Shown one piece after another: positions 19,501 to 29,099 of a DNA stretch of 64,000 nucleotides (its first letter is position 1; each line of letters opens with the position of its first letter). The position numbers were made by a program, and so were the translations under genes. This stretch comes from Auricularia sp. M13 (Eukaryota > Basidiomycota > Agaricomycetes > Auriculariales > Auriculariaceae), in contig JAXOIZ010000013.1 in NCBI GenBank assembly GCA_037042915.1, positions 124,001-188,000 of the forward strand. The letters run 5' to 3'. The notes below the pieces were generated by a model. The model was not told the origin of the DNA. It did no database searches and saw only the letters and a list, made by a program, of their open reading frames with translations.

Positions 19501-21286
19501 TCTTGCGACGGAGAAAATAAGCGGTCTTATGGCGCGAGCTGTCGTCGACTGCAATGGCCCAGTAGTAGTAGCCAGCTGTGGAGCGCGGGAGCGGGCCCTT
19601 CAGGTCCCAATGTACGAGCATCAGCGCATCAGGGTGGCGGCGCGCAGGCCCTCGCGGGATCGGATTGCGATGCATCTTGCCCGCCAAGCAGGGCTCGCAG
19701 ATCCCGGGAGCGGCAGTGCCGGTGATCTTCAAGCCAGTCACAGCGCCCGTACGAGACATGGAGCGGATCGCGTCGACGTCGCGGTGGCCAAAGCGACGAT
19801 GCCATATGTCCAGACTGACGGGCAAAGCGCGCGCGGCATTCGCCACTTCCCATTCCACAGTACGACCGTCGAGATAGCCAATATCGCGGTCGTTAACGAC
19901 AGCCATGAGCTCAAGGCGATCATTGCGGGTGAACTCAAGTTCGCGTCCTCGTCCGACGATGGTGTAGTCGTATTTCGTCATCAGAGAGAAAACACAGAAC
20001 AGGTTGGCGCGGATACGAGGAACGTGCAGGACATTATGGAATAACACGGAGAAAGGTTGCGTAACGCCTCTGATGCGTGGGACGAATTCCACAGTCCCAA
20101 TCCCCTCGGAATGGATAACCGTATCATCCGCCAGCACGATCCCAACGCGGTGCGGCACATAAGTGCGGAACCAGCGTCGGTGAGGCGTCATGTGTGACGT
20201 GCAACCTGTATCCGTGTTCCAGTCAGCCAGTGCAGTCGAGGACGCCGCAAGCATCGCCAGCGTCGAATGAACAAAGTGGCGTACAGAGACGGGAGCGAGC
20301 GAAGCAGCAGCAGGAGCGGAGGCAGGAACAGCAGAAGGAACGGCGCCGACGGTGGCTGAAGCGAGAGCGGCAGACTCTTTGTCCTTCTTGCGGTTCTCGT
20401 TCTTGTTGTTGCGCTCCTGGCGCGCCTTCTTGGCGGCTTCCCTTGCGGCCGCGATAAAGTGACAGTGTTCGCAGCTGTGGGACTTCCCGCCACAGAACCA
20501 ACATCCGGGAAGTTTCCCGAGGAGCGCTGAGAACTGAGCGAGGGCGTGCTTCTCCGAAGTGGCATGCGGAGGAGCGCTGGCTGGGCGAGCGATCGCGACG
20601 GCATGGGACTCCAGCTCAAGACGGGCGCGCATGGCGACAGCGGCGGGCGTGCCGCGGATCGATTGTTGCGTGTCCTCGACCTTCAATGCCTCATGGAACG
20701 ACCTGAGCGTGAGGGGAGCTGCTCCTTGACCGATGAAGAGGGTACTGGCGAAGTTGTCGTACTCCTTCGGCAGAGCGCGCAGAAGCGTGAAACAGTCGAG
20801 CTCGTCGTCAAGCATCTTAAGCGTATAGTTCGTCGGGCGAAGGACCTTGCGGGACTCTGAGGCGAGGGAGACGCGGTGGAAGAGATCGGTGAGCTTTTCG
20901 TCGACCTTCATGCGGATGTCGAGTTGAGCGATGAGCGCGCCGTAACGTGAGCCAGCATTCTGGGACTGCGCCTCGGCCTGGATTGCGAGCCACATGGTGT
21001 ACGCTCTGGCCTCGCTCATGGCGGTAGCCACGTCCTCGTTGTCGCGGATTTTCTGGGATATGGCCTCCCAGAGAACGCCAACCGCGACCTGCGACGAGAT
21101 CTCCCACTTCGCTGCCTCGACGGCGCCAGGGGGAGGGTATGCGCCGGCAGCGGTGATGAACGAGCGCAGTCCGCGAGTGCCGAGGAACGCCAGAGTATCA
21201 AGCTTCCACGACGCATAGTTGTCGTGGGTGAGACGAGGGTAGTTGATCTTGACCTCGGCGGCCTGGGCCGAGTGAAGGTCTGCCAT
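16532..21286 (-). CDS. Copia gag-pol polyprotein (1584 aa), intact
   Basis: The start is taken at the ATG at 21286 (MADLHSAQAAEVKINYPRL); in-frame codons further upstream lack an ATG. The gag part includes a CX2CX4HX4C knuckle (CWFCGGKSHSCEHC, near residue 285). Protease shows DTGCTSH. Integrase has the HHCC finger (HRRFGH..CEPCLAGK) and Asp/Asp/Glu residues (HWDLKG, FHNDKGGE, NGVAERAN). Reverse transcriptase follows with QWVFKVKRNADG and the active site FVDDV in place of the more common YVDDM. RNase H has the YADADHGG, STTEAEY and LDNLSA motifs. Domain order PR-IN-RT-RH defines copia. There is no internal stop or frameshift. Confidence 0.95.
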   Translation of the reverse strand: MADLHSAQAAEVKINYPRLTHDNYASWKLDTLAFLGTRGLRSFITAAGAYPPPGAVEAAKWEISSQVAVGVLWEAISQKIRDNEDVATAMSEARAYTMWLAIQAEAQSQNAGSRYGALIAQLDIRMKVDEKLTDLFHRVSLASESRKVLRPTNYTLKMLDDELDCFTLLRALPKEYDNFASTLFIGQGAAPLTLRSFHEALKVEDTQQSIRGTPAAVAMRARLELESHAVAIARPASAPPHATSEKHALAQFSALLGKLPGCWFCGGKSHSCEHCHFIAAAREAAKKARQERNNKNENRKKDKESAALASATVGAVPSAVPASAPAAASLAPVSVRHFVHSTLAMLAASSTALADWNTDTGCTSHMTPHRRWFRTYVPHRVGIVLADDTVIHSEGIGTVEFVPRIRGVTQPFSVLFHNVLHVPRIRANLFCVFSLMTKYDYTIVGRGRELEFTRNDRLELMAVVNDRDIGYLDGRTVEWEVANAARALPVSLDIWHRRFGHRDVDAIRSMSRTGAVTGLKITGTAAPGICEPCLAGKMHRNPIPRGPARRHPDALMLVHWDLKGPLPRSTAGYYYWAIAVDDSSRHKTAYFLRRKSELHDSFVDYVAWAERRTGKRLKVFHNDKGGEFVGKRTLAYCKSLGIETKWTETGAPWQNGVAERANRDIADAVTSMLTQARLPRSWWPLAAAAWIHISNRTVSSALEGSITPLEAWSGDKPDVSRFRVFGCLAYVLVTPEKRPALARRYTACIFVGYSEIKPGCWIFFDLDRQTTFDSSEAIFDESRFPGSSSNEWKSILAALPEEIAGLEDLEGEDDDAEDWGGGLGDDAASEHGHDDGDASQVVGGSAPDDSGTPTSPVRVPDAAAPQHLVADSVPVAPAPAVSVPSPSLSELPPLPPSPSSPLTPLPASPPPPFPVGTPSALPRDDDATPRPPRRDPRPGGSHAEGTPAMTNASASAGLQRSLRPGRPAAGSLREPDLRRTLDYPVASVPVNPLLQYRDPPPQVPSDSEEDLSSDDLNAALAAGLQDMIDASTLTMDEALEYAFAARPVSFKQKEPRTYKEAMLRPKEEAALWHAAALEELGNLVRNKTFEKVKLPAGRKAIGSQWVFKVKRNADGTIERYKARLVARGDSQRPGVDFGETFAPTVRWGSLRGIFAMIAMEGWVLLSADVTAAYLNGELDEEVYMKQPEGFQELGPEWVLKLLKALYGLRQAGRNWHLKLHEILLSMGFVRTTVEASVWVYSDPANTVRIIVPVFVDDVQVAARTLDVAEAFLDELGKHVELRKLGPTKWLLGVEVKRDESRRMLGFSQRQYVLDVLERYGFDKCSPVATAMDTNARLSADMCPQTDDERAAMAGIPYINAVGALAYLAVATRPDIAYAVGVLARYQSNPGMEHWKALKHLFRYVRGTVDKMLVYAPSRVPSPRLFEVYADADHGGDPSTGRSTTGTVVKIGTGAVNWSSKLQSIVTLSTTEAEYVAACSGGQEAVFFRNLFGELGWKEPGASRLHLDNLSAVHVSRNPEHHGRMKHLDLRYFWLRDQVTSGVIEIAHCGTLDMPADVLTKPLGRLKMEAARRMLGVVDSFDDFS

Positions 21287-21490
21287 GACGCGAGAGAAGC
21301 GCGCGAGCGACGGAAGCGATAGGAGGTGGTTCGACAGCAGCGACGTGATGTCGGCGAACCAAAGGATAGCGAATCGGACGGCGAAGAAAAGCGCCTGACG
21401 ACCGGTCGAGCGGATGCCGAATGCGAGGAAGCGCGAGCAAAGGTGTGATGTTTGACTCCTGAATGCGTGGCGTGTTGTACCGCTCACGCG

Positions 21491-21502
21491 GGGCTCATAA
21501 CC
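21491..21502 (-). other. Copia primer-binding site for half initiator tRNA
   Basis: Directly inside the 5' LTR, the plus strand reads GGGCTCATAACC. This equals the anticodon arm of eukaryotic initiator tRNA-Met (loop CTCATAA containing anticodon CAU). The element RNA is therefore complementary to the middle of the tRNA rather than to its 3' CCA end. Drosophila copia and yeast Ty5 are known to prime from such a tRNA-iMet half. Confidence 0.75.
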
Positions 21503-21785
21503 TGTGCGAGGGCACGGGGGTTGAGCGGTACTGAGCGCGACGACGGAGTGAGCAAAGAGAAGTCAGTGTATATAAATCAAGAGACTGACCTGAGCGCGAC
21601 GACGGAGTGAGCAAAGAGAAGTGAGGCTCAACTCCGCGCGGCTCGGTCCTAAATACAGTGCTACGGAAACAAAGAGCGGAACGCGGGATCAAGATGTGAA
21701 CGGAATGACAAATCGGGCAGGATCCTCAGGGACCGCATACAGAGAGTGTGATGACGAGAATAGCGGGAGGGGACCGCCGCGAACA
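21503..21785 (-). repeat. Copia 5' LTR (right on the plus strand)
   Basis: This 283-bp LTR is read as identical to 16224-16506 and is followed by target duplication CCGTT at 21786-21790. Transcription of the element would start here and run leftwards. Confidence 0.93.
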
Positions 21786-21790
21786 CCGTT
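21786..21790. repeat. Copia target-site duplication CCGTT, right copy
   Basis: Exact repeat of 16219-16223, flanking the other end of the element. Confidence 0.95.
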
Positions 21791-22022
21791 TCCCTTGCTA
21801 TCTCGCGTGGAACTTGCAGCTATGGTTACCTACGGGGGTGAGCAGCTCGGGGACGCGAATGTGGCCCTCGACAATGTGCGGCTCCCAGCATTGGTCGCCG
21901 TCCAGCTCCTGCACGCTATTACCGACGTAGAGGGGCAGACAGTCGATGTGCAGATAGAACCAAAGATTATGGACGTGGAGGAGGTGCGGGAGCTTATTGA
22001 GAGAGAAGGAAGCGGGAGGTAG
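21791..22022 (+). pseudogene. 3' remnant of the F-box paralogue split by copia
   Basis: Immediately after the element the plus strand encodes VALDNVRLPALVAVQLLHAI and ends LIEREGSGR with a stop at 22020-22022. This matches the C-terminal signature of the intact F-box proteins (LPALLAVRILEAITC..ERDGGGRWQLLN), with the last residues lost. Together with the 5' remnant it shows that one paralogue, already shortened inside, received the copia insertion. Confidence 0.75.
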
Positions 22023-22995
22023 CAAGTATCAGCCTGACTTCTTCAAGTCGGGAGGTCCGCACTAGTGAAATCGCAAACGCAAAAGTGAACGCATATAGAC
22101 TAAGGTAACAGCTCCCCGCCAGAGCTCTGCACGACGTCGACCAGGAGTCCAATAATGCGCGAAAGAACGCGGCGACGAGTTTGAGGATGGCTTGGGCGGC
22201 CTCGTCCCCTTGTAGTCCCGGGAAAATGAAGTGCGAGCTGAAGTTACCGGGACATAAAGAGCAGTAATAGATGGCGTGGTTGGAAGAGTCGGTGCGAGGT
22301 GCAGAGTTGTCAGGGAAGGCAGCGCAAACAATCACGGCTGGAAAAGAAGCGCGAGAAAAGGTCGCCCAAGCTCAATCTCGTGGGCAAAAGGTAGCAGCCA
22401 GAGAATACAGCAGTCGACCAGTGCAGGCCACCATTCTATGCGCAGTTGCCAGTATAGGATGCTCGGTGGCCAGATAGCGCTGGAATGCAAACCGAGAACG
22501 CGTACATGTAGGAGAACAGAATCAGCGGCGCCGATGGCCGAAGAAGCCAGCAGTTCGAGGCGGACTCGGACGGCAGCTTCGCAACGTGAGATGGCGTTGC
22601 ATGAGCGCTGGCGCTGACACGCAAGCGGGCAAGAGGGCGCCGAGAACATTGAAGACAGGACCATTGATGTGATGAGAATCAGCTGCAGACACCCAGAACA
22701 TGACCGTAAGCACAACGCCACACGATACTTATCACACGCACCAAACTCCAAACGATCCCAACTCAATCGATTTCCATTCATTCCGAAACAGCAAGACAGC
22801 GCCACACAGAGACGAGGACTAAATAATAATACAGGATATACAAAGCGCTGTAGCAACATGACATCGACTACCACATGTTCTGTACAAGTACGTTAGCAAG
22901 TACGCACATCCAAGAAGATCGACAGATTCAGACAGTCCCACCAGCCGCGCAACATCATCTCGCAGTAGCAGCGGCAGGCAGCACGCAGCAGGAAG
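22023..22995. other. Spacer, no gene supported
   Basis: A hydrophobic 180-codon open frame exists on the minus strand (22332-22874), but it has no recognisable motif, no start context and no partner exons. I treat it as chance. Nothing else is visible before the 3' end of the zinc-finger gene. Confidence 0.4.
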
Positions 22996-25900
22996 CTACG
23001 TCGCCTCCTGCAGCGCCCAAATATCCGCGACGGCGCGCGCGAAGACATCAGGCTGGCCAAACAGCAGCGCGGCGTCCGCGGGCGGCGTCATCTCGCCCTG
23101 CACGCCGAGCCAGACCTCCGCGCCCGCCTCCGGCGCGGTATCGTCGTCCGGCACGAACACCGGCTCGGGCACGAACACCGGCTCCCGCTCCTCCTCGGGC
23201 GGCGGCGGCGAGTACGTATACGCGACGCCGTACGACGACAGCGCGAGCTTCTTGCTGTTCTTCCCCTTGCCCTTCCCGTTCCCCTTGCCCTTGCCTTTGC
23301 CTTTGCCCTTGCCCTTGCCCAGACCAGGCCCGACACCGCGCGGCGGGCCCATCTTGGGCGTCTTGGCGTTCGCGACGGGCTGGCGCGGCGTGAAGTCCGA
23401 GTCGTCCGAGTCGTCCAGCACGACGACCGTCCCGGGCGCCGCGGCCGGCGTGCCGTACGTCCGCGCCTTCTTGAGCCGGCGCGCAAGCCCAAAGTCGTCT
23501 GCGTCGGTGTCGTCGTCGAGGTCCGCGCCGGCCAGGGCGAGGTAGTCCGGCTTTGCTCGCGCGCGCTTCTTTGGTGCGGAGGGAGGAGGGGGAGGGGGAG
23601 GGGCGGGTACGAAGACGAGCGGGATGCCGACGAAGCGGCGTGGGTTGCATGGCACGAAGGGCTTGCGCACGAAGGAGCTCGCGTCAAAATCGGAGTCGGG
23701 GTACCGCTGCACGACGGGCGAGACGGGCGCCGTGGTCGACGAGCCCTCCGACGTGTGGGTGTGCGTGAGCGCGGGCGTCGGCTCGTCAGTCTGCCGCGCA
23801 GCAGGGCGTCAGTAAAAGAAAACAACGGGCATGAAAAGGAAGCAAAGGACGCACCTTGTCATCCTCATCATCACCTTGCGCGCCGAGAAACGCCGCCAAC
23901 TCGTCCTTGAGCGTCTTGCCGGGCGTCTGCGACTTGGCCTGGAGAACCCGCGTTGGCGATGGACCATAGCGCTTCGAAGCAGGCACCGGCGATGGCTCAT
24001 CGTGCTTCGTCGACCGCGTCGGCGACGGAACATCGTGCCTGGGCGCCCGCGTCGGCGATGGGACATCGTGCTTGGGCGCGCTCGTCGACGACGGACCACT
24101 GGACTTCTGCGGCGACCCATGGTGTTTCTCTGCACGCGGCGACGAGCGCCCATCATCCCTGGGCGCCCGCACCGACGACGACCCATTGCGCTTCGACACC
24201 GGCGACGGCTCGCGCGACGACGACGACGACGACAGCGTCGACGCGCGCGTAATGTCGAACTCCACATCCAAGTAGTCCGTCGGCTGCCGGGACGCATAAG
24301 CGGACGCGAAGGCCGCGGCGAGTGCACCTGCTGCGCTGGTCGGCTGGTCGACGGCGACCGTGCGGGTGGACGAAGAAGCTGCGGGATGTGTGGAGGGACG
24401 CGTGGAGGACGAGGTAGCAGGGCGCGCAGCGAAAGCGGCATCCGACGAGCGGCCAGGGGTAGCCGACGCGCCGCCGCTGTACGCAGCGCGCATAGCGTCC
24501 GCAAGCGCACTTGCGCCCGACGAGGGCACAGACGTAGCACCGCGTGACGACTGGGACGCGCCAGAACCAGAGGGCCGGGATGACGAAGCAGCGCCACTGC
24601 CGTACGCAGCGCGCATGGCCTCCGCCAACGCGCCCGCCGCCGACGTCGACGCAACCGCCTCAGTTGCGCGGGACGAGGATGACGAGGCAGCCGTGTCCTG
24701 CAGCGTCCGTCTGTCGAGCGTGGGCCGCGGCGTCGGCAGGCCCTGCACGACCGTGGGCGCAGCCGAGTCCTTGCGCGCGGTGATCTTGGACCGCGGCGTG
24801 TGCGACTCGACGCCGGGCTCCTTGCGCGCAGTAATCTTCGACCGCGCCTCATCGTCATCCACGACCGCCTCCTCCACGCGCGCACGCTTGCGCCCAAGCG
24901 GCACGAGCTCCTGCGCCTGCACGCTGCGCCGCACGTCCTCCAGCCGCCGCCCGCCTTCGGCATTCTCCAGCCTCCGCCCATCGCCCACCTCCGCGGCAGC
25001 GCTCTCTTCAGCGAGCTCATCGCGTTTGCGCTTCGTCGTCGTGAGGGTCTTCAGCTTCGGTATGAACATCGCCAGCGCGGCCTTGGCGCCTGCGGGCGGC
25101 GGGGCCACTGCGGTAGGACGCTGGACGTCGGAAGACGTCGCGCGCGGCAGAGCAGACGGCAGAGCAGACGGCAGAGCAGACGGCAGAGCAGACGGCAGAG
25201 CAGACGGCTGGACCGCGACAATGGGCGACGGGTACGCCGGGTCGGCGCTCCCCTCCGCATCAGCATCTCCATCTTGGTCGACCAGCCCAAGTCCAAGTGG
25301 ATCCGTCTCGACTTGCAGCGCGAGATCAGTCTCGACGCGCAGCGCGTCCGAGAATGACGAGCCGGACGAGGACTCTGAGCGGTGCGGCGGCGCGGGCGTT
25401 GCGGGATCCGCGGGGTGCGCCCTCTTCGACGTCGGGGTCTTCGATACTGGTGCTGCAGGCGACAGTACAGCGCGCGCCACAGGAAGAGCAACCATCCCCG
25501 CCGGCGACGGCGACGATTTAGCAGTCGGCGGGAACGACAGCGGCGACTGGACGAGCGGGCCCGAGTCCATGCTGATATCGCCGTCGAACAGCGAGTCAGC
25601 GTCGAACAGCGAGTCCGGCGCGTCGTCCTCTTTGTCGTCGATGGTCAGATCTACAGCCCAGGCGAGGCGTCAGAACGGCCGAACAGGTAGGGGTGTGTGC
25701 AGGGACGCACCGATCGTTTCTGCCTGTTGCAGCAGCAGCCGTTCCGGTTTCGAGTGCACGCCGCGGGGCTGTTCTGCGCGCGTACGTTCTGCTAAATTGC
25801 GCGAGCGTCAGCCGATAACGCAGCGCCGATGTGATGCAAAAAACGAGAGCGCACCTCGCCGCATCGGCGGCGGCATAGCGCCCACGAACCACCTCCTCCG

Positions 25901-27332
25901 TCCACACCGCACGTCCTCCGCCCTCACAGCCCGCTCGCCCGCCCACACGCGCGCGAACTCCTCCCTGGCTGCAGGCGTGGCGTCGATCGTCCACCGCCCC
26001 TTGCCACTCCCCTTCTCCGCATCCACATCCACATCCACATCCATCGCATCATCCTCCACATCCTCCTGCTGCAGCTTAACCAACACGCCACCTCCCAGTT
26101 CCACCTGCCGCTTCGCCATCTTAACAGCATACAGCGACCTGCGCTCGATCAAATGCGCAGCGCCCTCGACCAGCAAGCCTTCCCGCTCCAGCCACTCTCT
26201 CGGACAGAGCCCCGCGGGGTTCTTGGAGTTTCGCGCGCTGCTATTTCGAGCGAGGGATGTGAGGAAGGCTTTATGCGCGCCGAGCCCGACGCGGTCGAGG
26301 CAGAGCGAGCACGAGCAGATGCCGCGGCAGTGCGGGCAGCCTGCGGCGTGGATGTCGTCTTGCGTCCATTTGTATCTGCACGAAGGACGTCAGCAATTGG
26401 CGGGGGAAGGAAAGGACGAAGAGAAGAGGGGGGGGGAGGCGTGCGGAAGATGCAGAATGATACAACGGCAGATGGCAAGCAAAGCGTAGTAGCGGGTCGC
26501 GGGTCGCGGGTCGTGGGTGTGTGGAAGAGGACTTGTGCGCGCAGGCAGGCAGGCAGGATGAATAGGAACGAAGCGCGGTGATGTGTGCGAGTCGTCGGAT
26601 GGGACGGTGAATGCGAGGGGGAACGGGCGGAGAGCGCAGAGCGCAGTGGGTGAGGAGCCACGCGCTGCGCGCAAGAAGAAGATAAACGAAGAAAGAGGTG
26701 GCGGCACGCGCGCCGCAGTCGGCGAGCATATGCAAGGGGATGTATGTGCGGGCGCGAAGACGCGGTGGGGCAAAAATGACGGGGCCGGGGCGACGGGGAC
26801 GGCAAAGCAAGCTGGCGGGGGCGGATGGAGAAGGACGGTCGGGCAAGCGGGGAGGCGCATGCGTGCGTGCTGAGCGGGGAGGAGCGCGGCGCGCTGGAGG
26901 GGCGATATGGAACCAACCACGCGGCGCGCGTGCAAGGCAGGGGGTAGGGGTATGATGGAAAATGGATGAAGTGGCGAGTACGATGGCGACGAGCGACCAG
27001 ACGAAATAACACGCAACCGACGCGCACCTTTTAGTCAAGCAAGCGGTGCAGTACGCCTGCACGCAGTCCCTGCGGCCGCACACGAAGCGCGGGTGCATGT
27101 TCTTCGAATTGCGGCACTGGTGGCAGCACTTGTCGACCTCGACCGGGCTGCTGCGCACGCGCTTCGTCGGCCGCTCTTCGAGCCATCCTTGCGGGAGGCG
27201 CGGCAGGAGGACGCAGTCGAGGACCTGGCGCGACGACGACGCTTGCGGCTGGGCGGGCGAGCGCGGCGCGGGCGGGGTGAGGATCATGTCGGGCGTCGGC
27301 GTCTCTGGGTACGCGATTCTGAGGTACTCCAT
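22996..27332 (-). CDS. CXXC_R1-type zinc-finger protein (1165 aa, 5 exons)
   Basis: The model is complement(join(22996..23790, 23855..25650, 25711..25791, 25855..26375, 27028..27332)); every junction keeps phase. Residues 69-125 form a cysteine-rich domain, CHQCR..CGRRDCVQAYCTACL joined across the first intron to CPHCRGICSCSLC. This matches the zinc-finger domain named for monoamine-oxidase A repressor R1, which is shared by CDCA7-type chromatin proteins. The remaining thousand residues are disordered: acidic stretches, a five-copy PSAL array, repeated SAAGALAxAxxxAY modules, PSPTRAPRHD-type repeats, a Lys-Gly tract and an acidic tail. A nuclear, chromatin-bound role is inferred from the finger. 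The first intron is unusually long (652 nt); the others are 60-64 nt. Confidence 0.8.
25140..25207 (-). repeat. 12-bp coding tandem repeat (PSAL)n
   Basis: Five exact or near-exact copies of a 12-bp unit (gcagacggcaga register) encode PSALPSALPSALPSALPSAL within the disordered tail of the zinc-finger protein. Frame-neutral length variation is likely. Confidence 0.8.
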
Positions 27333-29095
27333 CGTTGTTGTTGGTGTTGGTCAGGTGGTTCGTTTCGTTGGTATGCAAGAAAAATTGCTGGGCGCGGGTC
27401 AGGACGCGCGCGGGGTGTGGGCGGTATCACCACGCGCACCGGTGTATCGCGTACAGCGTCAAGCAAAATAGTCAAATAACTGCGTGGTTACGAAGCGCGC
27501 TGCGTGTCATTGAGCATCGGGCGCACGGCCAGCGCGTGTGCAGGCGCGCACCTGGGTGCGCGATATCCGGGTGGTGTAACCGGGTGTTCTTGGAATGGAT
27601 GGCGCGCCTTGTTGGTGGTGGGCTCGGTTGCTTGGTGTTTTGACTTGGATGTGGCCAAACGCGGCGCGGATGTCGGCGCGGCGGTGGCGGGCGCGCGGGG
27701 TGTGTGGATGATCCCAAGTCAAGGTGTCGGGAGCGGTCAGGCTTTTGCCGCCCCGCGACAGCGGCAATCCCGCCCCGACCCCCGGCTCCGCGGACGCTCG
27801 CCATCCCGCCTCTTTCTTCCTTTCTACTTTTTAATTTCCTTTCCACCTCTGCCTCGCTGCTCGCTCACAATCTTGTGCTGTACCGAGCCTGCGCTACCGC
27901 GTCCGCCGTAGATTAGCCGCTACGCGGTGGAATTACTGTACAAGGCTCATCGTCGAGACTCTGTCGTCTGCCCCGTGAGCGCCGGACACTTTCGTCGCCG
28001 CCGTCCTGTTAGCCCGCCATCGGACAGGTAGTATGGGCTCTTCAAAGCCGCTCTCAACCATTCTTTCATTATATCACGCGTGCGAACCAAGCAGCTGCAC
28101 GCGTCCAGACTCAACTATTTACACTGATACAGACCGCCCTTCTCACAGCTCGTCCTTGCCTCGCTTTATACGTCTTACAAATACGCCAGACAGTCTACGC
28201 TTTACGGTCTCCTGTGTCGCTCATTTCTATCTCTTTGCAACGCTTCTAACTTGAAGTAAGTACCCCACATCTCGACTTTGTGCGGTCCAGCACTTTGAGT
28301 CCTATGCGACTGTCGACAGTGCTCCGCGACGATTCGGCGCGCAGCATCGCAGTTCCCGTCGTGTCACACATACAGCATTCTTTCCCGGGGTGCGCGGATG
28401 CGTCTTGCTCTTCGCCGACCAACCTTTCCCGTTCGCCCTACATATTCTTCTGGCAGCTGCACCACAGCGCCCGTTGACTCACTCACACGGCTCGCACTGG
28501 ACCGTACCGATTTTCCTATCCTCCGACAGACCTCATGCCGATTTCTGTCTCTAGAACTCTGGACATACTAACAAGTGCTACCGGGACCGCTGCTTGCGCC
28601 GACTACGGCATCTTCCCCTAGCCTGCCTGCTGGCACCCACGGTCTCCGCCGCTTGACACTCGTGCGTGCGTACGACAAACACCCGCGCCTGCGCCTCTTC
28701 CCAATAAATCATTCCTTCTTCCCAATTCCTTCTCCCCATCCCTCGAGTCCGTAGCTGCTTCCCATTGACACCAACGGCCGAGTCCCACGTCGCCTTCCCC
28801 GCAGGCTGCGCGGACGTCAGAGTTACTTAGCGTATTCAACTTGCCACTTGCCAGCGGATGTCCGCGTCACTTTGGTTTGAATTATTCCCTCATGGTCAGG
28901 CTGCGCAGGGCCCGGGAACACACTCTGACAGTACCTCGGCACCGGGCTCGGACAGACAGAAATACTCGTCGAACTCCAGGCCCAACTAAGCCGGCCCCGA
29001 GCCGCTTTGAGTTGGGGTTTGATCCGAACCTAGTCGAACTCCACGACGTGCAGCTGCCTACTCATGCTTCGCTCGTTCTCGCCGCCCATCAAGTT
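27333..29095. other. Gene-poor spacer with a dispersed repeat
   Basis: No coherent gene is visible. The block ggatgatcccaagt..aa..tgtcgg near 27705-27730, and a ggaattactg block near 27930, recur in the same order at about 32242-32265 and 32399. This suggests an old direct repeat on either side of the second dehydrogenase. The 28000-29000 stretch is pyrimidine-rich with many short frames and no splice pattern. Confidence 0.4.
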
Positions 29096-29099
29096 CTTT

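Larger units (their letters stand above)
16224..21785 (-). mobile_element. Complete Ty1/copia LTR retrotransposon
   Basis: The element is 5562 bp long, with two 283-bp LTRs that I read as identical (TG..CA ends), a 5-bp target duplication, one long gag-pol frame on the minus strand, a primer-binding site and a polypurine tract. Identical LTRs and an unbroken frame mean a very recent insertion that may still be mobile. It sits inside an already decayed F-box copy, between dehydrogenase 1 and the zinc-finger gene. Confidence 0.95.

Noticed and set aside
22332-22874. 180-codon hydrophobic open frame on the minus strand
   Set aside because: No motif, no partner exon and no promoter context; codon pattern looks random. 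Hydrophobicity arises from reading the complement of basic, purine-rich sequence.
24360-26489. 709-codon plus-strand frame
   Set aside because: Shadow of the zinc-finger gene; Ser/Ala/Thr-rich composition mirrors the complementary codons, and it runs through that gene's introns.
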